Positions 1 to 7,411 of a stretch of DNA of 64,000 nt are shown here, in pieces. The stretch comes from Qipengyuania flavescens (lineage in GTDB: Bacteria; Pseudomonadota; Alphaproteobacteria; Sphingomonadales; Sphingomonadaceae). Within the stretch, counting starts at the first letter, position 1, and each line of letters opens with the position of its first letter. The position numbers and the translations under genes are program-made. Below the pieces are notes generated by a model that had not been told where the DNA came from, made no database searches, and worked only from the letters and a program-made list of their open reading frames with translations. The DNA lies in contig NZ_JARULD010000006.1 of NCBI RefSeq assembly GCF_029688735.1, positions 1 to 64,000 of the forward strand, written 5' to 3'.

Positions 1-742
1 GCGGCGGCGGCGGGGGAGGCGGCGGCGGGGGCGGGGGCGGCGGCGGCGGGGGCGGCGGCGGAGCCACACCGAAGTTGTAGGTCAGCGTGCCCATCAGCGA
101 GTGGCTGCTAACCCGATCTTCGAGGCTGTTGCCAGCCAGGTCGACGATGTCGACGCCGGTCGCATTGAAGTAGCGATAGCGCAGGCCCACGTCCCAGTTG
201 TCGCTCAGCGGAGCGCGCACACCGGCCAGAGCCTGCCAGGCGAAGCCGCTGTCCGAATCGTCGAGCGCCGTGATGCCGGAGCCGCCAACGTCGACGCTGG
301 TGCGAGCCACACCGGCGCCACCACCGACATAGCCCTGAAGGCCGTCATCGGGACCGAAGTCGACCAGGCCGTTCAGCATGAACGAAAGGATGCTGGTCGA
401 ACCGGGAGCTTCATACTGGCCGGCAGGCACCGAAGTGCCGTCACTCAGCAGACCGCCGAGCGCGCCGACAGTGACGGTGTCGAGATCGGCTTCGCGATAG
501 CTGACTTCGGCCTCGGCACGGAATGCACCGAAATCATAGCCAACGAAACCGCCGAAGTCGTAACCGGGTTCATGATCGAGCGTGACGATGTCGTCGTTCG
601 CTACGCCGCTGCGATCGAAGTCGATATCTTCAACGATCATTACGCCCCCTTCGAGGCCGACGTACCAGGCGTCGTCCTTGGCGAGGGCAGGCGATGCAAG
701 GGCCGTAGAGGCCATCGCCATGCCTATGACGAATTTCCGCAT
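1..742 (-). CDS. OmpA-like outer membrane beta-barrel protein, N-terminal part
   Basis: The minus strand is open from an ATG at 742 to the left edge, so the C-terminus is missing. Residues 1-21 form a signal peptide (MRKFVIGMAMA...ASPALA, cleavage after ALA). The mature part has alternating aromatic/glycine beta-strand patterning typical of an eight-stranded barrel (for example YVGLEGG, DFGGFVGYDF, VGLRYRYF, LMGTLTYNFGVA). It then enters an unbroken run of 20 prolines (codons between 61 and 2) at the edge. In sphingomonads such a barrel plus proline linker is usually followed by a peptidoglycan-binding OmpA domain, which would lie outside the window. Family-level assignment is good; the exact protein is uncertain. 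Confidence 0.8.
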   Translation of the reverse strand, partial: MRKFVIGMAMASTALASPALAKDDAWYVGLEGGVMIVEDIDFDRSGVANDDIVTLDHEPGYDFGGFVGYDFGAFRAEAEVSYREADLDTVTVGALGGLLSDGTSVPAGQYEAPGSTSILSFMLNGLVDFGPDDGLQGYVGGGAGVARTSVDVGGSGITALDDSDSGFAWQALAGVRAPLSDNWDVGLRYRYFNATGVDIVDLAGNSLEDRVSSHSLMGTLTYNFGVAPPPPPPPPPPPPPPPPPPPP

Positions 743-939
743 TATAGTTTCCCCTTTTTGCGAATAAGATCCACCGAGTGCAATATCTCTAACTTTTCAC
801 CCGAAAGGTGGCAAGCGGGCAATGCCCGCAAACTGTTGCATTTATGCCGCTCTTACGAACTGCTCCGTGCAAATTTACAGAAGATGATCCCTCCATGCGC
901 CCCGAAACGCCGAAAACCGCACCGGGTTCCCGGATCAGA

Positions 940-1338
940 TCAGACGATTAGGCCGGCTTGCCGAACGGCCGCCAGCAATGAGTCGACGGCGGCACGAGCT
1001 TCACTATCGATCACCGACCCGCCGGTCGGAGAGGCAACCGTCGGCACGCTCGTCCAAACCCTGGAAAAGTGGCGCTTCGCACCGGTCGAAAGATCGTGAA
1101 CCGCGAGCCCATCCCGGGGGCTCGCGAAGGTCCACCGCGCGCCGTCCCAGCCGGCGATCGCGTCGTCCTGCCCGGCCCATGCATCGACGGCCCCGGCCTC
1201 GACGATCCAGCACTCTCCTGCTGCCGGCGAACCGGGCGGAGTGGCCGCCGCGCCCATCACCACCGGGTGCATCAGCATGTCGATCAGCGCGAGGCTTTCG
1301 TTCACGAACAGCTCTTTTTGCGCTTGTCCCGCAGGCAT
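940..1338 (-). pseudogene. DUF2793 protein, 5'-truncated GTA remnant
   Basis: The 132-residue reading frame matches the DUF2793 pattern found in sphingomonad GTA or phage-tail loci: AGQAQKELFVNE near the start, AATPPGSPAAGECW in the middle, a PRDG element, and a C-terminal EARAAVDSLL helix. Family members normally have about 15 residues before the AGQAQKE motif; here they are absent. The only ATG (1338) arises where the frame meets the truncated terminase, so both genes appear joined by one deletion. The C-terminus looks complete. Whether the shortened protein is made is unknown. Calling it a remnant is inference from the junction. Confidence 0.75.
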
Positions 1339-1807
1339 GGCTATGTTGCGGACCGCGCAGGCTTTCGGGCTCAGCCGCCGAATACAGGTAAGCCGTCGCC
1401 CCGTTCGGCCAGGTCAGCCGCTTGAGCGAGGGTTCGTATTCCGGCCGGTAGTTGGGCGGGCAGATATTCAGCACGCCGCTTTCCCCTTCCACCATGATCG
1501 CGCGCGCTTCGCCGAGCGAGGCGGCCACCAGTGCGATGCGCGCCTCGGGATCGAGGATTGCAGCCTGCCGCACCCACTCCGCGCCCGCGCGCGTTTTGCC
1601 GAAGCCGCGCCCGGCGCAAATCAGCCAGGTCGACCAGTCGGGATCGGCAGGCGGCAATTGCTCATGCCGCGCCCACAGATACCAGTTGTGGACGAGCACG
1701 CCGCGTTCGTTATCCTCCAGCGCGTGCATCAGTTCGACACGCACGCGGTATTCCTGCCGCCGCAACCACTCGAGAAATCCGCTACTCAGCATCGGAGAGG
1801 TCGCCAT
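1335..1807 (-). pseudogene. GTA/phage large terminase, N-terminal fragment
   Basis: From ATG 1807 the frame encodes the ATPase start of a GTA-type large terminase. Walker A (AGRGFGKT) is at residues 65-72, followed by the ARIALVAASLGEARAIMVEGESG stretch (broken here as ARIALVAAS then GEARAIMVEGESG) and a YLYSAAEPESLRGPQ element. In intact relatives the next residues are AWCDE, the Walker B region. Here the homology stops after HSHA and the frame continues into out-of-frame DUF2793 DNA, stopping at 1004. The nuclease domain and the rest of the GTA structural genes are gone. Its start overlaps the end of the small-subunit-like gene (1782), the normal order for such loci. Confidence 0.8.
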
Positions 1808-2447
1808 CAGGGGGCGCAATCCGATAGGTGCCGTCTTCGGCCAGCGCGGCCTGCAAGGCTTCCTCGTTGCGCCGCATCGCATCGAGCTTGGCATTCAGCG
1901 AGGCGAGCACGCTGGCCTCGTCGCAATTTTCCAGCTTTGCCCGCTTGCGCGCAGCGGTCTCGCGGTGCAGGGCAAGCAGGCGCAGCGCCGCTGCCGTGTC
2001 GAACTTCGGCCCGTCGGCCGCCACCCCATTGCGAAGCCGCTCTAGTGTTTCGAGCTCCAGGTTTTCATAACCTTCGAGGAGGGCGGCGGACCAGAGCCGG
2101 GCGAACTCGGCATTCTCCCGGCGCAGGCGATAGACCCGGTGGGGCTGCGTGCCTGCGTCTTTCGCGGAGGCGGAGACATTCGACGTTTCGGCCAGCGCCT
2201 CCAGAAAGGGCTTGCACCATTTCGGCAGGCCGCCCGAACCGCGAGGCTTCGTCAGCGCAGAGCTACCTGCTGCGACCAGCGCCGCCTTGCACCGGGCATC
2301 GAAATCGGGATGGCGCTTGCGACGATCATTGACCGTGCCCCGCGATATTCCGACAGCCCTTGCTGCCCGGTTGATTTTCCCACCTTCACGCAGCTCTCGC
2401 AGAAATGGTTCGACCCACTGCGGCTGAGCAGCAGTTGTGTCTGTCAT
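1782..2447 (-). CDS. GTA small-terminase-like helix-turn-helix protein
   Basis: This 221-residue protein starts at ATG 2447 (MTDTTAAQPQW). An upstream in-frame start at 2546 exists but adds a non-conserved arginine/proline-rich extension. It carries two helix-turn-helix-like units: KINRAARAVGISRGTVNDRR near residues 23-42, and a second one around NVSASAKDAGTQPHRVYRLR. The C-terminal half is helical and charged. Position directly before a large terminase, with overlapping ends, is the classical small/large terminase arrangement of alphaproteobacterial GTAs. The frame looks intact although its partner is broken, so it may be a relic or have been kept for another role. Confidence 0.7.
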   Translation of the reverse strand: MTDTTAAQPQWVEPFLRELREGGKINRAARAVGISRGTVNDRRKRHPDFDARCKAALVAAGSSALTKPRGSGGLPKWCKPFLEALAETSNVSASAKDAGTQPHRVYRLRRENAEFARLWSAALLEGYENLELETLERLRNGVAADGPKFDTAAALRLLALHRETAARKRAKLENCDEASVLASLNAKLDAMRRNEEALQAALAEDGTYRIAPPDGDLSDAE

Positions 2448-2694
2448 GGCGGCCCTCCCGATCCCGGCGACAGGCGAACGCAAAAGCGGCCCGCCGACCG
2501 ATGGGGTCGTGGGCCGTATGCTCCAGCCGGGTGGCCAGTGAATCACACTATCGCGATGTTCCGTTTATGTACCCAAACAACGTGACGATGTCAATGAAAA
2601 AGTGCCAAATAGGTTCGCGCCGAGATTATTGCCAACAGCGCTCCGCTCGCCTAGTCCGGCGCTTGTCGGAAACGCCTGGGGTCCTGCCAACATC

Positions 2695-3348
2695 ATGCTC
2701 ATGAAACCGCTGCGCGGTCTGTACGAATGGACCATGGAAAAGGCCTCGCACCCGCATGCGGAATGGTGGCTGGCGTTCTTCTGCTTCGTCGAATCGAGCT
2801 TCTTCCCGATCCCGCCGCATCCGCTGCTCGGCCTGATGTGCCTGGCGGAGCCGAACAAGGCGATCCGCTTCTCGATCATCGCCACGCTGTCCTCGGTGGC
2901 GGGCGCGCTGCTGGGCTATGCGATCGGCTGGGGGCTTTACGATACGGTCGGCGTCTGGCTGATCGGCTCGCTCGGCCTGACCGAGGCGTTCCCAGTGGCC
3001 GCCTGCCATTTGCGCGAATATGATTTCGAGGCGATCCTGATCGCCGGCGCGACGCCGGTGCCGTTCAAGCTGCTGACGATCACCGCCGGCTTCGTCGGCA
3101 TGAACCTCGTGACCTTCGTGCTCTCCAGCCTGTTCGCGCGCGCGCTGATCTTCATGACCGTCGGCATCCTGTTCCGCGTCTTCGGCGCCCCGATCAAGCG
3201 CGTGATCGACAAATACCTCGGCACGGTCACCACGGTGTTCGTCCTGCTGGTGGTCGGCGGCATCCTGGTGCTGACCCAGCTCGGCGGCAGCGAGGACGAA
3301 GACCGCGGGCCTTGTGCGAATGCGAGCGAGGTCAGGGCAGGGCGCTGA
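2695..3348 (+). CDS. YqaA/DedA-type membrane protein
   Basis: The protein has 217 residues with several hydrophobic segments and the ESSFFPIPPHP signature near residues 36-46 that marks the YqaA branch of the DedA/SNARE-associated family. A conserved GATPVPFKLLTITAG motif (a re-entrant loop with arginine replaced by lysine) follows around residue 120. DedA-like proteins are inner-membrane proteins linked to lipid flipping and envelope homeostasis; the substrate of the YqaA branch is not settled. Two ATG codons, 2695 and 2701, are possible starts. The gene stands alone; the upstream 247 bases show nothing recognisable. Confidence 0.8.
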   Translation: MLMKPLRGLYEWTMEKASHPHAEWWLAFFCFVESSFFPIPPHPLLGLMCLAEPNKAIRFSIIATLSSVAGALLGYAIGWGLYDTVGVWLIGSLGLTEAFPVAACHLREYDFEAILIAGATPVPFKLLTITAGFVGMNLVTFVLSSLFARALIFMTVGILFRVFGAPIKRVIDKYLGTVTTVFVLLVVGGILVLTQLGGSEDEDRGPCANASEVRAGR

Positions 3349-3447
3349 AGGGACGACCCGGGAGTCCGCTGCATTTTACGGTCCAGCGCGTATCCATGGT
3401 AGGATACTGGCGATAACGCCCGATTGGCGACACGGAGATCGCATTCC

Positions 3448-3639
3448 ATGAAAATTCTCGACCGCCTCGACATGATCACCATCGCCCGCATTCTCGTGGC
3501 GATCGGCCTGCTGCTGGCACTGGCGAAGTGGTTTCTGGACATGGACCGGATCGGGAACTGGACGCTGGTGTTCCTGATTCCCGGCGTGATCCTGACCTTT
3601 CTGGGCAACCGGCGTGCGACGCGCAGCTCTGATGATTAG
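3448..3639 (+). CDS. small two-helix membrane protein
   Basis: The 63-residue product starts at ATG 3448, ten bases after a GGAG ribosome site; a TTG at 3424 would be upstream of that site and is less likely. Two hydrophobic segments are visible (residues 10-28 and 39-54), separated by KWFLDMDRIGNW, with a short basic and acidic tail. I do not recognise the family. Orientation and spacing suggest an independent gene between the YqaA-like gene and the regulator pair downstream. Confidence 0.6.
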   Translation: MKILDRLDMITIARILVAIGLLLALAKWFLDMDRIGNWTLVFLIPGVILTFLGNRRATRSSDD

Positions 3640-3685
3640 GCTGTCTGAGCCTGGCAGCATCACGCTTGACTCCTGAGTAACCCCA

Positions 3686-3701
3686 AGGTTACATGTAACC
3701 T
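3686..3701. promoter_or_regulatory. palindromic operator candidate AGGTTACATGTAACCT
   Basis: A perfect 16-base palindrome lies just before the ribosome site of the membrane-protein gene at 3723. It is flanked by further arms GAGTAAC (3675-3681) and GAGTTAC (3704-3710), whose GTAAC and GTTAC parts are also mutually complementary, so the site is a nested inverted repeat. Position suggests autoregulation by the XRE-type regulator encoded at 4147. This is inference from symmetry and location. Confidence 0.5.
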
Positions 3702-3722
3702 GTGAGTTACAAGGAGCAGGCG

Positions 3723-4163
3723 GTGAACGACGATTTCGAAAAAGCGGAGCGGTTTTCGCAAGGCCGCGCTCTGGCGGCGCCCTTCCTCGGTCTGCTGGTG
3801 TTGCTGGCGCAGCAGGGCACGCTCTATGTCTTCGACTGGGGCAGCGACTCGCTGGTGCAGATTTTCGTCTGGCTGGGCTTTGCCATCGTCATGCTGGTCC
3901 TGCTGCTGACCGGCGGGGCGTGGATACTGCCTGCGCGCGTGCGGCGCATCGCCGATGACGAAGTTTCGCGCGCCAATCGCCAGGTCGCGATCGTCACGGG
4001 CTATATTGTCGCGATGGTGGTCTGCCTGCTGGTCTGGGTGATCTCGCCGTTCGAGCCGCTCCACGCCCAGCGCGCAGCCAATATGATCGTTTCCACCAGC
4101 CTCGGTACCGCCTTCGTTGCCTACGGTCTCAGGGAAGCGCTGGGCAATGCCGCTGGAGATTGA
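3723..4163 (+). CDS. four-helix membrane protein paired with XRE regulator
   Basis: GTG 3723 is preferred because AAGGAG sits six bases before it; an in-frame GTG at 3702 lies inside the palindromic site. The 146-residue protein starts NDDFEKAERFSQG and has four hydrophobic segments (about residues 19-36, 44-64, 86-107 and 118-136). It resembles the small membrane proteins that are encoded with one-domain XRE regulators in many bacteria. The next gene starts inside its last codons (4147 against stop 4161-4163), so the two are translationally coupled. Biochemical function is unknown. Confidence 0.65.
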   Translation: MNDDFEKAERFSQGRALAAPFLGLLVLLAQQGTLYVFDWGSDSLVQIFVWLGFAIVMLVLLLTGGAWILPARVRRIADDEVSRANRQVAIVTGYIVAMVVCLLVWVISPFEPLHAQRAANMIVSTSLGTAFVAYGLREALGNAAGD

Positions 4164-4368
4164 GAACAGCATTCGCCGCTATCGCGAGGAAGCAGGGCTG
4201 ACCCAGGCCGAACTGGCGGCACGCATGGCGGTCAGCCGCAAGACGGTGAACACGGTCGAAAACGGAGTATTCCAGCCCTCCGTGGCAGTTGCGCTGAAAT
4301 TCGCGGCGGTGCTGGGCCAGCCGGTCGAAGCGCTTTTTGCGCTGCTGGAGGAGGAAGCGCAGCGCTGA
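4147..4368 (+). CDS. one-domain XRE-family transcriptional regulator
   Basis: The 73-residue protein is almost entirely a Cro/C1-type helix-turn-helix: IRRYREEAGLTQAELAARM followed by VSRKTVNTVENG and FQPSVAVALKFAAVLGQPVEALF. This is the compact YozG-like form without a sensor domain. It overlaps the end of the membrane-protein gene and probably represses the pair through the palindrome at 3686-3701. Upstream in-frame starts lie within the previous gene and were rejected because homologous regulators begin just before the first helix. Confidence 0.8.
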   Translation: MPLEIENSIRRYREEAGLTQAELAARMAVSRKTVNTVENGVFQPSVAVALKFAAVLGQPVEALFALLEEEAQR

Positions 4369-4395
4369 CGCTGCGCGTGGCGTGAAGCTGGCGAT

Positions 4396-5082
4396 TCACT
4401 CAAGCGCGAACAGCCCTAGCGCTGCGCGGTCGGGGATCGCGAGGCTGCCGTAGCCGCGTGTCACCAGCTTGCGTTTCTGCAATTCGCCCAGCGCGGCGTT
4501 GGCGGTGGCGCGGGTGATGCCAAGCAACTCGGCGAGTTCCTGCTGGGTGATGGCGACGCTCGCAGGCCCGTCTCCCGGCCCGGCCATATTGGCGAGCAGC
4601 CCCGCCATGCGCGCCGGATTGGTCCCGCGCCGCATCCCGGCCAGCTGGCCCAGCGTATCCTGCAACTGCTCCGACAGCGCGCCGAGCAGCGCGCGCATCG
4701 AGGCGGGATAATTGCCCAGCGCGTCGAGGAACGCCTTCGCGCCGATCAGCCGCAAGCGGCTCTCCCCGCGCGACACCGCGTCGACGATCCGCGGCCGCTT
4801 CGCGAAGACCGCCAGCTCGCCATAGGAATCGCCCGGGCCGAGCAGGGCGACTGCGCGAAAATCGCCGTCGCGCCCGAACTGGCCGACCATGACCGCGCCT
4901 TCCTCGATCAGCCAGAAACCGTCGGCCACCTGACCGCGCTGCTGGATGATCTGTCCGTCGGCGAATTGCCGCAGCCGTGCCCCGCGCTTCAGATGCGCCT
5001 GAAGCCCCGTATCGAGGCTGGCGAACAGCATCGGTGCGGCCAGCGATCGCCGAGTCGCGGAAGATTGTAAAAATCCCGACAT
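4396..5082 (-). CDS. Crp/Fnr-family transcriptional regulator
   Basis: The 228-residue protein starts at ATG 5082 (MSGFLQSS). Residues about 20-130 form a cyclic-nucleotide-binding fold (FADGQIIQQRGQVADGFWLIEEGAV, then GPGDSYGELAVF). A C-terminal HTH_Crp domain includes ITQQELAELLGITRATANAALGELQ (split here as QQELAELLGITRATANAAL). No Fnr-type cysteine cluster is present, so oxygen sensing by an iron-sulfur cluster is unlikely. The much longer open frame back to 5490 runs into the divergent hydroxylase gene and is spurious. It is divergent from 5149, leaving a 66-base shared promoter region, so it may regulate that neighbour. Confidence 0.85.
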   Translation of the reverse strand: MSGFLQSSATRRSLAAPMLFASLDTGLQAHLKRGARLRQFADGQIIQQRGQVADGFWLIEEGAVMVGQFGRDGDFRAVALLGPGDSYGELAVFAKRPRIVDAVSRGESRLRLIGAKAFLDALGNYPASMRALLGALSEQLQDTLGQLAGMRRGTNPARMAGLLANMAGPGDGPASVAITQQELAELLGITRATANAALGELQKRKLVTRGYGSLAIPDRAALGLFALE

Positions 5083-5148
5083 TCTTTCGCTTCGGTAAAG
5101 GTTATCCCGGGAATCGACAAGCACACGCAATTTTGTCGGAGACCCGCA

Positions 5149-5997
5149 ATGCCCACCTCCACCCTGGCGATCGTCGCGATCTATTTCGGCTATGCCGCGC
5201 TCGAACTGTGGCGCTCGAACCTGTTCGGCAAGGCGGAGCAGACCCGCGACGACGGGATCGTCGAGGCGGTCAGCATGACCGTGCTGCTGGCAATCACCCA
5301 GCCCGCGGTATTGTTCGCGGCCGGCGCCATCGCCGACCTGATCGCCCCAAGCTATGCGGGCGCGCTTTCGGGACTGAATGTTTTCGCCGCGATCGCGCTG
5401 TTTCTGGTCGCGGACGATATGCTGCAATACTGGTGGCACCGCGCGAGCCATTCGACGCACTGGCTCTACAACCTCCACCGCGCGCATCACAACGCGCGCT
5501 ACATGAGCGTGCGGCTCGTCTACCGGAACAACGTGATCTACTACGCCCTGATGCCGAGCCTGTGGATGTCGGGCGTGCTGATCTGGCTCGGGCTAGGCTG
5601 GGTCTATGCAGGCTATATCGTGGTAAAGCTGCTGGTGATCACCGGCGCGCATTCGGATGTCGTTTGGGACAAGCCGCTCTACCGGATCGGCTGGCTTTCG
5701 CCCGTCATGTGGGTGGTGGAGCGCACGATCTCGACCCCCGCCACGCACCACGCCCACCACGGTCGCCATGCGGACGATCCGGCGGTGCAGTACAAGGGGA
5801 ATTACGGAAACCTGCTGTTCTTCTGGGACGTGCTGTTCGGCACCGCGAAGATCACGCGCACCTATCCGCAGAGTTACGGCGTGGAAAACCTCGCCCCGGC
5901 GACGCTGGGTCAGCAATTGCTGTGGCCGATCTTCCCGGAGAACAAGGGCGAGATGTCCGAACCGGTTGGAGAGGAGGCGGCACCAGAGGCCGCCTGA
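5149..5997 (+). CDS. sterol desaturase / fatty acid hydroxylase family protein
   Basis: This 282-residue integral membrane protein carries the histidine-box set of the fatty acid hydroxylase superfamily: HRASH at about residues 97-101, HRAHH around 109-113, and HHAHHGRHAD near 200. These ligate a di-iron centre that hydroxylates or desaturates lipids. Four to five hydrophobic segments surround the boxes. The substrate cannot be read from the sequence; carotenoid, sterol-like or sphingolipid hydroxylation are all possible in this group. It is divergent from a Crp-family regulator and ends at a strong hairpin. Confidence 0.85.
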   Translation: MPTSTLAIVAIYFGYAALELWRSNLFGKAEQTRDDGIVEAVSMTVLLAITQPAVLFAAGAIADLIAPSYAGALSGLNVFAAIALFLVADDMLQYWWHRASHSTHWLYNLHRAHHNARYMSVRLVYRNNVIYYALMPSLWMSGVLIWLGLGWVYAGYIVVKLLVITGAHSDVVWDKPLYRIGWLSPVMWVVERTISTPATHHAHHGRHADDPAVQYKGNYGNLLFFWDVLFGTAKITRTYPQSYGVENLAPATLGQQLLWPIFPENKGEMSEPVGEEAAPEAA

Positions 5998-6002
5998 CTA
6001 GC

Positions 6003-6037
6003 GGCCCGGCCGGACGGACGTCGCCTCCGGCCGGGCC
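6003..6037. terminator. 12-bp stem hairpin between convergent genes
   Basis: GGCCCGGCCGGA (6003-6014) pairs perfectly with TCCGGCCGGGCC (6026-6037) around an 11-base loop. It lies between the convergent hydroxylase and osmC genes and could stop transcription from both sides. There is no T-tract, so termination would be atypical. Confidence 0.5.
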
Positions 6038-6046
6038 ATACAGCAA

Positions 6047-6478
6047 TCAGCCTTCGAATTTGGTCTCCAGCGTGATCTCGGCATTCAGCAGCTTCGAGAT
6101 CGGACAATTGGCCTTGGCATCGGCGGCCAGCTCCTCGAACTTCGCCTGGTCCATTCCGGGCACCTTGCCCGTGGTGGACAGCGCCGATTTGGTCACCGTG
6201 AACCCATCGCCGTCCTTTTCCAGGCTGACTGCGGCGCTGGTGGTGACGCTGCCATCGGTATGGCCTGCTTCCGCCAGCTTGAACGACAGGGCCATGGTGA
6301 AGCAGCTGGCATGGGCCGCCGCGATCAGTTCTTCCGGGTTGGTTCCGGGTTTGTCCTCGAAGCGGGTCTGGAAACCGTAGGGCTGAGCGGCGAGCGCGCC
6401 AGAGCCGGTAGAGACGTGGCCCTTGCCGTCCTTGCCGAGGCCTTCGTAAGTGGCGCTGCCGTGTTTCGTGATGGTCAT
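6047..6478 (-). CDS. OsmC-family peroxiredoxin
   Basis: This 143-residue protein has the OsmC layout: the NPEELIAAAHASCFTMAL segment holds the first redox cysteine, and NCPISKLLN near the C-terminus holds the second. Such thiol peroxidases reduce organic hydroperoxides in the cytoplasm. ATG 6478 (MTITKHG) matches the usual family start; the open frame to 6634 crosses the terminator of the next gene and is not used. Subfamily: closer to OsmC than to Ohr, judging from the MTITKHGSATYEGLGKDGKG opening. Confidence 0.88.
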   Translation of the reverse strand: MTITKHGSATYEGLGKDGKGHVSTGSGALAAQPYGFQTRFEDKPGTNPEELIAAAHASCFTMALSFKLAEAGHTDGSVTTSAAVSLEKDGDGFTVTKSALSTTGKVPGMDQAKFEELAADAKANCPISKLLNAEITLETKFEG

Positions 6479-6590
6479 GATTGGGAAACTCCTTTCGCCC
6501 TCCCTAGCGAGCGGCAGGGGATAGGGTTCCGCCTCTTCCTGCATGATCATCCGCACCTTCATCCTGCAATTTAGAAGACCGGCCAAAAGA

Positions 6591-6617
6591 AAAGGGCGAC
6601 CGCGATGGCCGCCCTTT
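6591..6617 (-). terminator. rho-independent terminator
   Basis: On the minus strand AAAGGGCG pairs with CGCCCTTT around an 11-base loop, followed by TTTTCTTTT reading leftwards. It terminates the arginine-rich lipoprotein gene that ends at 6631. Confidence 0.8.
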
Positions 6618-6630
6618 TTGCAGTGTTCGA

Positions 6631-7314
6631 TCAATCGTCGTCGCGGCGGCGATCCCGGCGCCTCTCGCGCCGATCGCGGCGTTGGTCCCTGCGTGCCTCC
6701 TGTCGGCGATCGCGCCGGGCTTCGCGCCTGGCATCCTGTCGGCGGTCCTGTCGAGCCTCGCGCCGAGCCTCCTGACGGGCACGCTGCCGGGCCTGCTGGC
6801 GAGCTTGCTGACGCTGCTGCTGGCGGACGCGTTGCCGCGCTTCCTGGCGTGCCTCGCGGCGGCGTTCCGCGCGTTGCTGCTGGCGATAATCCCTGCGTGC
6901 TTCCTGACGGCGTTCGCGGCGGACTTCGCGGCGACGTTCGGCTCTGCGCTCCTGCCGGTAATCGCGCCTACGATCCGCACGACGTTCGGCGCGGCGTTCC
7001 CACCGGTCCCAATTGCTGCGCAGGCGGCGCTGGTCGCGGATCTGGGCACGGCGGGCCAACCAGTAGCGTTGCTGGCGCGCATTCCAGCGATGGCGACGGC
7101 GGTCCCGGTCGTACACGTAGTATCCGGTGCCCGGATAGTAGAAGTCGTCGTACCAGCCGTAATAGCCGTCGGTATAATAGCGATCGTCGTAATAGCCGTC
7201 GCCGTAATATCCGGCGCTACCGACCGACAAGCCGCCATAGGATCCGACGCTGCAGGCGCCGAGCAAGGTGGTGCCGGCGGCCACTGCCAGCGCTGTTCGT
7301 TTGGATAGTCCCAT
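6631..7314 (-). CDS. arginine-rich lipoprotein with Tyr/Gly segment
   Basis: This 227-residue product starts at ATG 7314, eight bases after AGGAG. A lipoprotein signal ends in the lipobox LLGAC (Cys21). Residues 25-75 are extremely rich in tyrosine, glycine and aspartate (GYYGDGYYDDRYY-like). From about residue 72 to the end the chain is almost only Arg, Gln, Glu, Asp and Ala in repeats such as RRAERRADRRRDYRQ and ARQEARREARQDRRQ, predicted to be a long, highly basic helix. I do not recognise a function; an envelope role bound to acidic polymers or LPS is conceivable. A clear terminator follows, supporting a real gene. Confidence 0.75.
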   Translation of the reverse strand: MGLSKRTALAVAAGTTLLGACSVGSYGGLSVGSAGYYGDGYYDDRYYTDGYYGWYDDFYYPGTGYYVYDRDRRRHRWNARQQRYWLARRAQIRDQRRLRSNWDRWERRAERRADRRRDYRQERRAERRREVRRERRQEARRDYRQQQRAERRREARQEARQRVRQQQRQQARQQARQRARQEARREARQDRRQDARREARRDRRQEARRDQRRDRRERRRDRRRDDD

Positions 7315-7411
7315 CCCGTAATCTCCTGAATTCGTTGGAGACGGTCTAGGGGGCGGGCATTGAACGCGTTGTGAACCCGCGGTCAGGCGCGGTTCATGCG
7401 GGCCGAACGGC

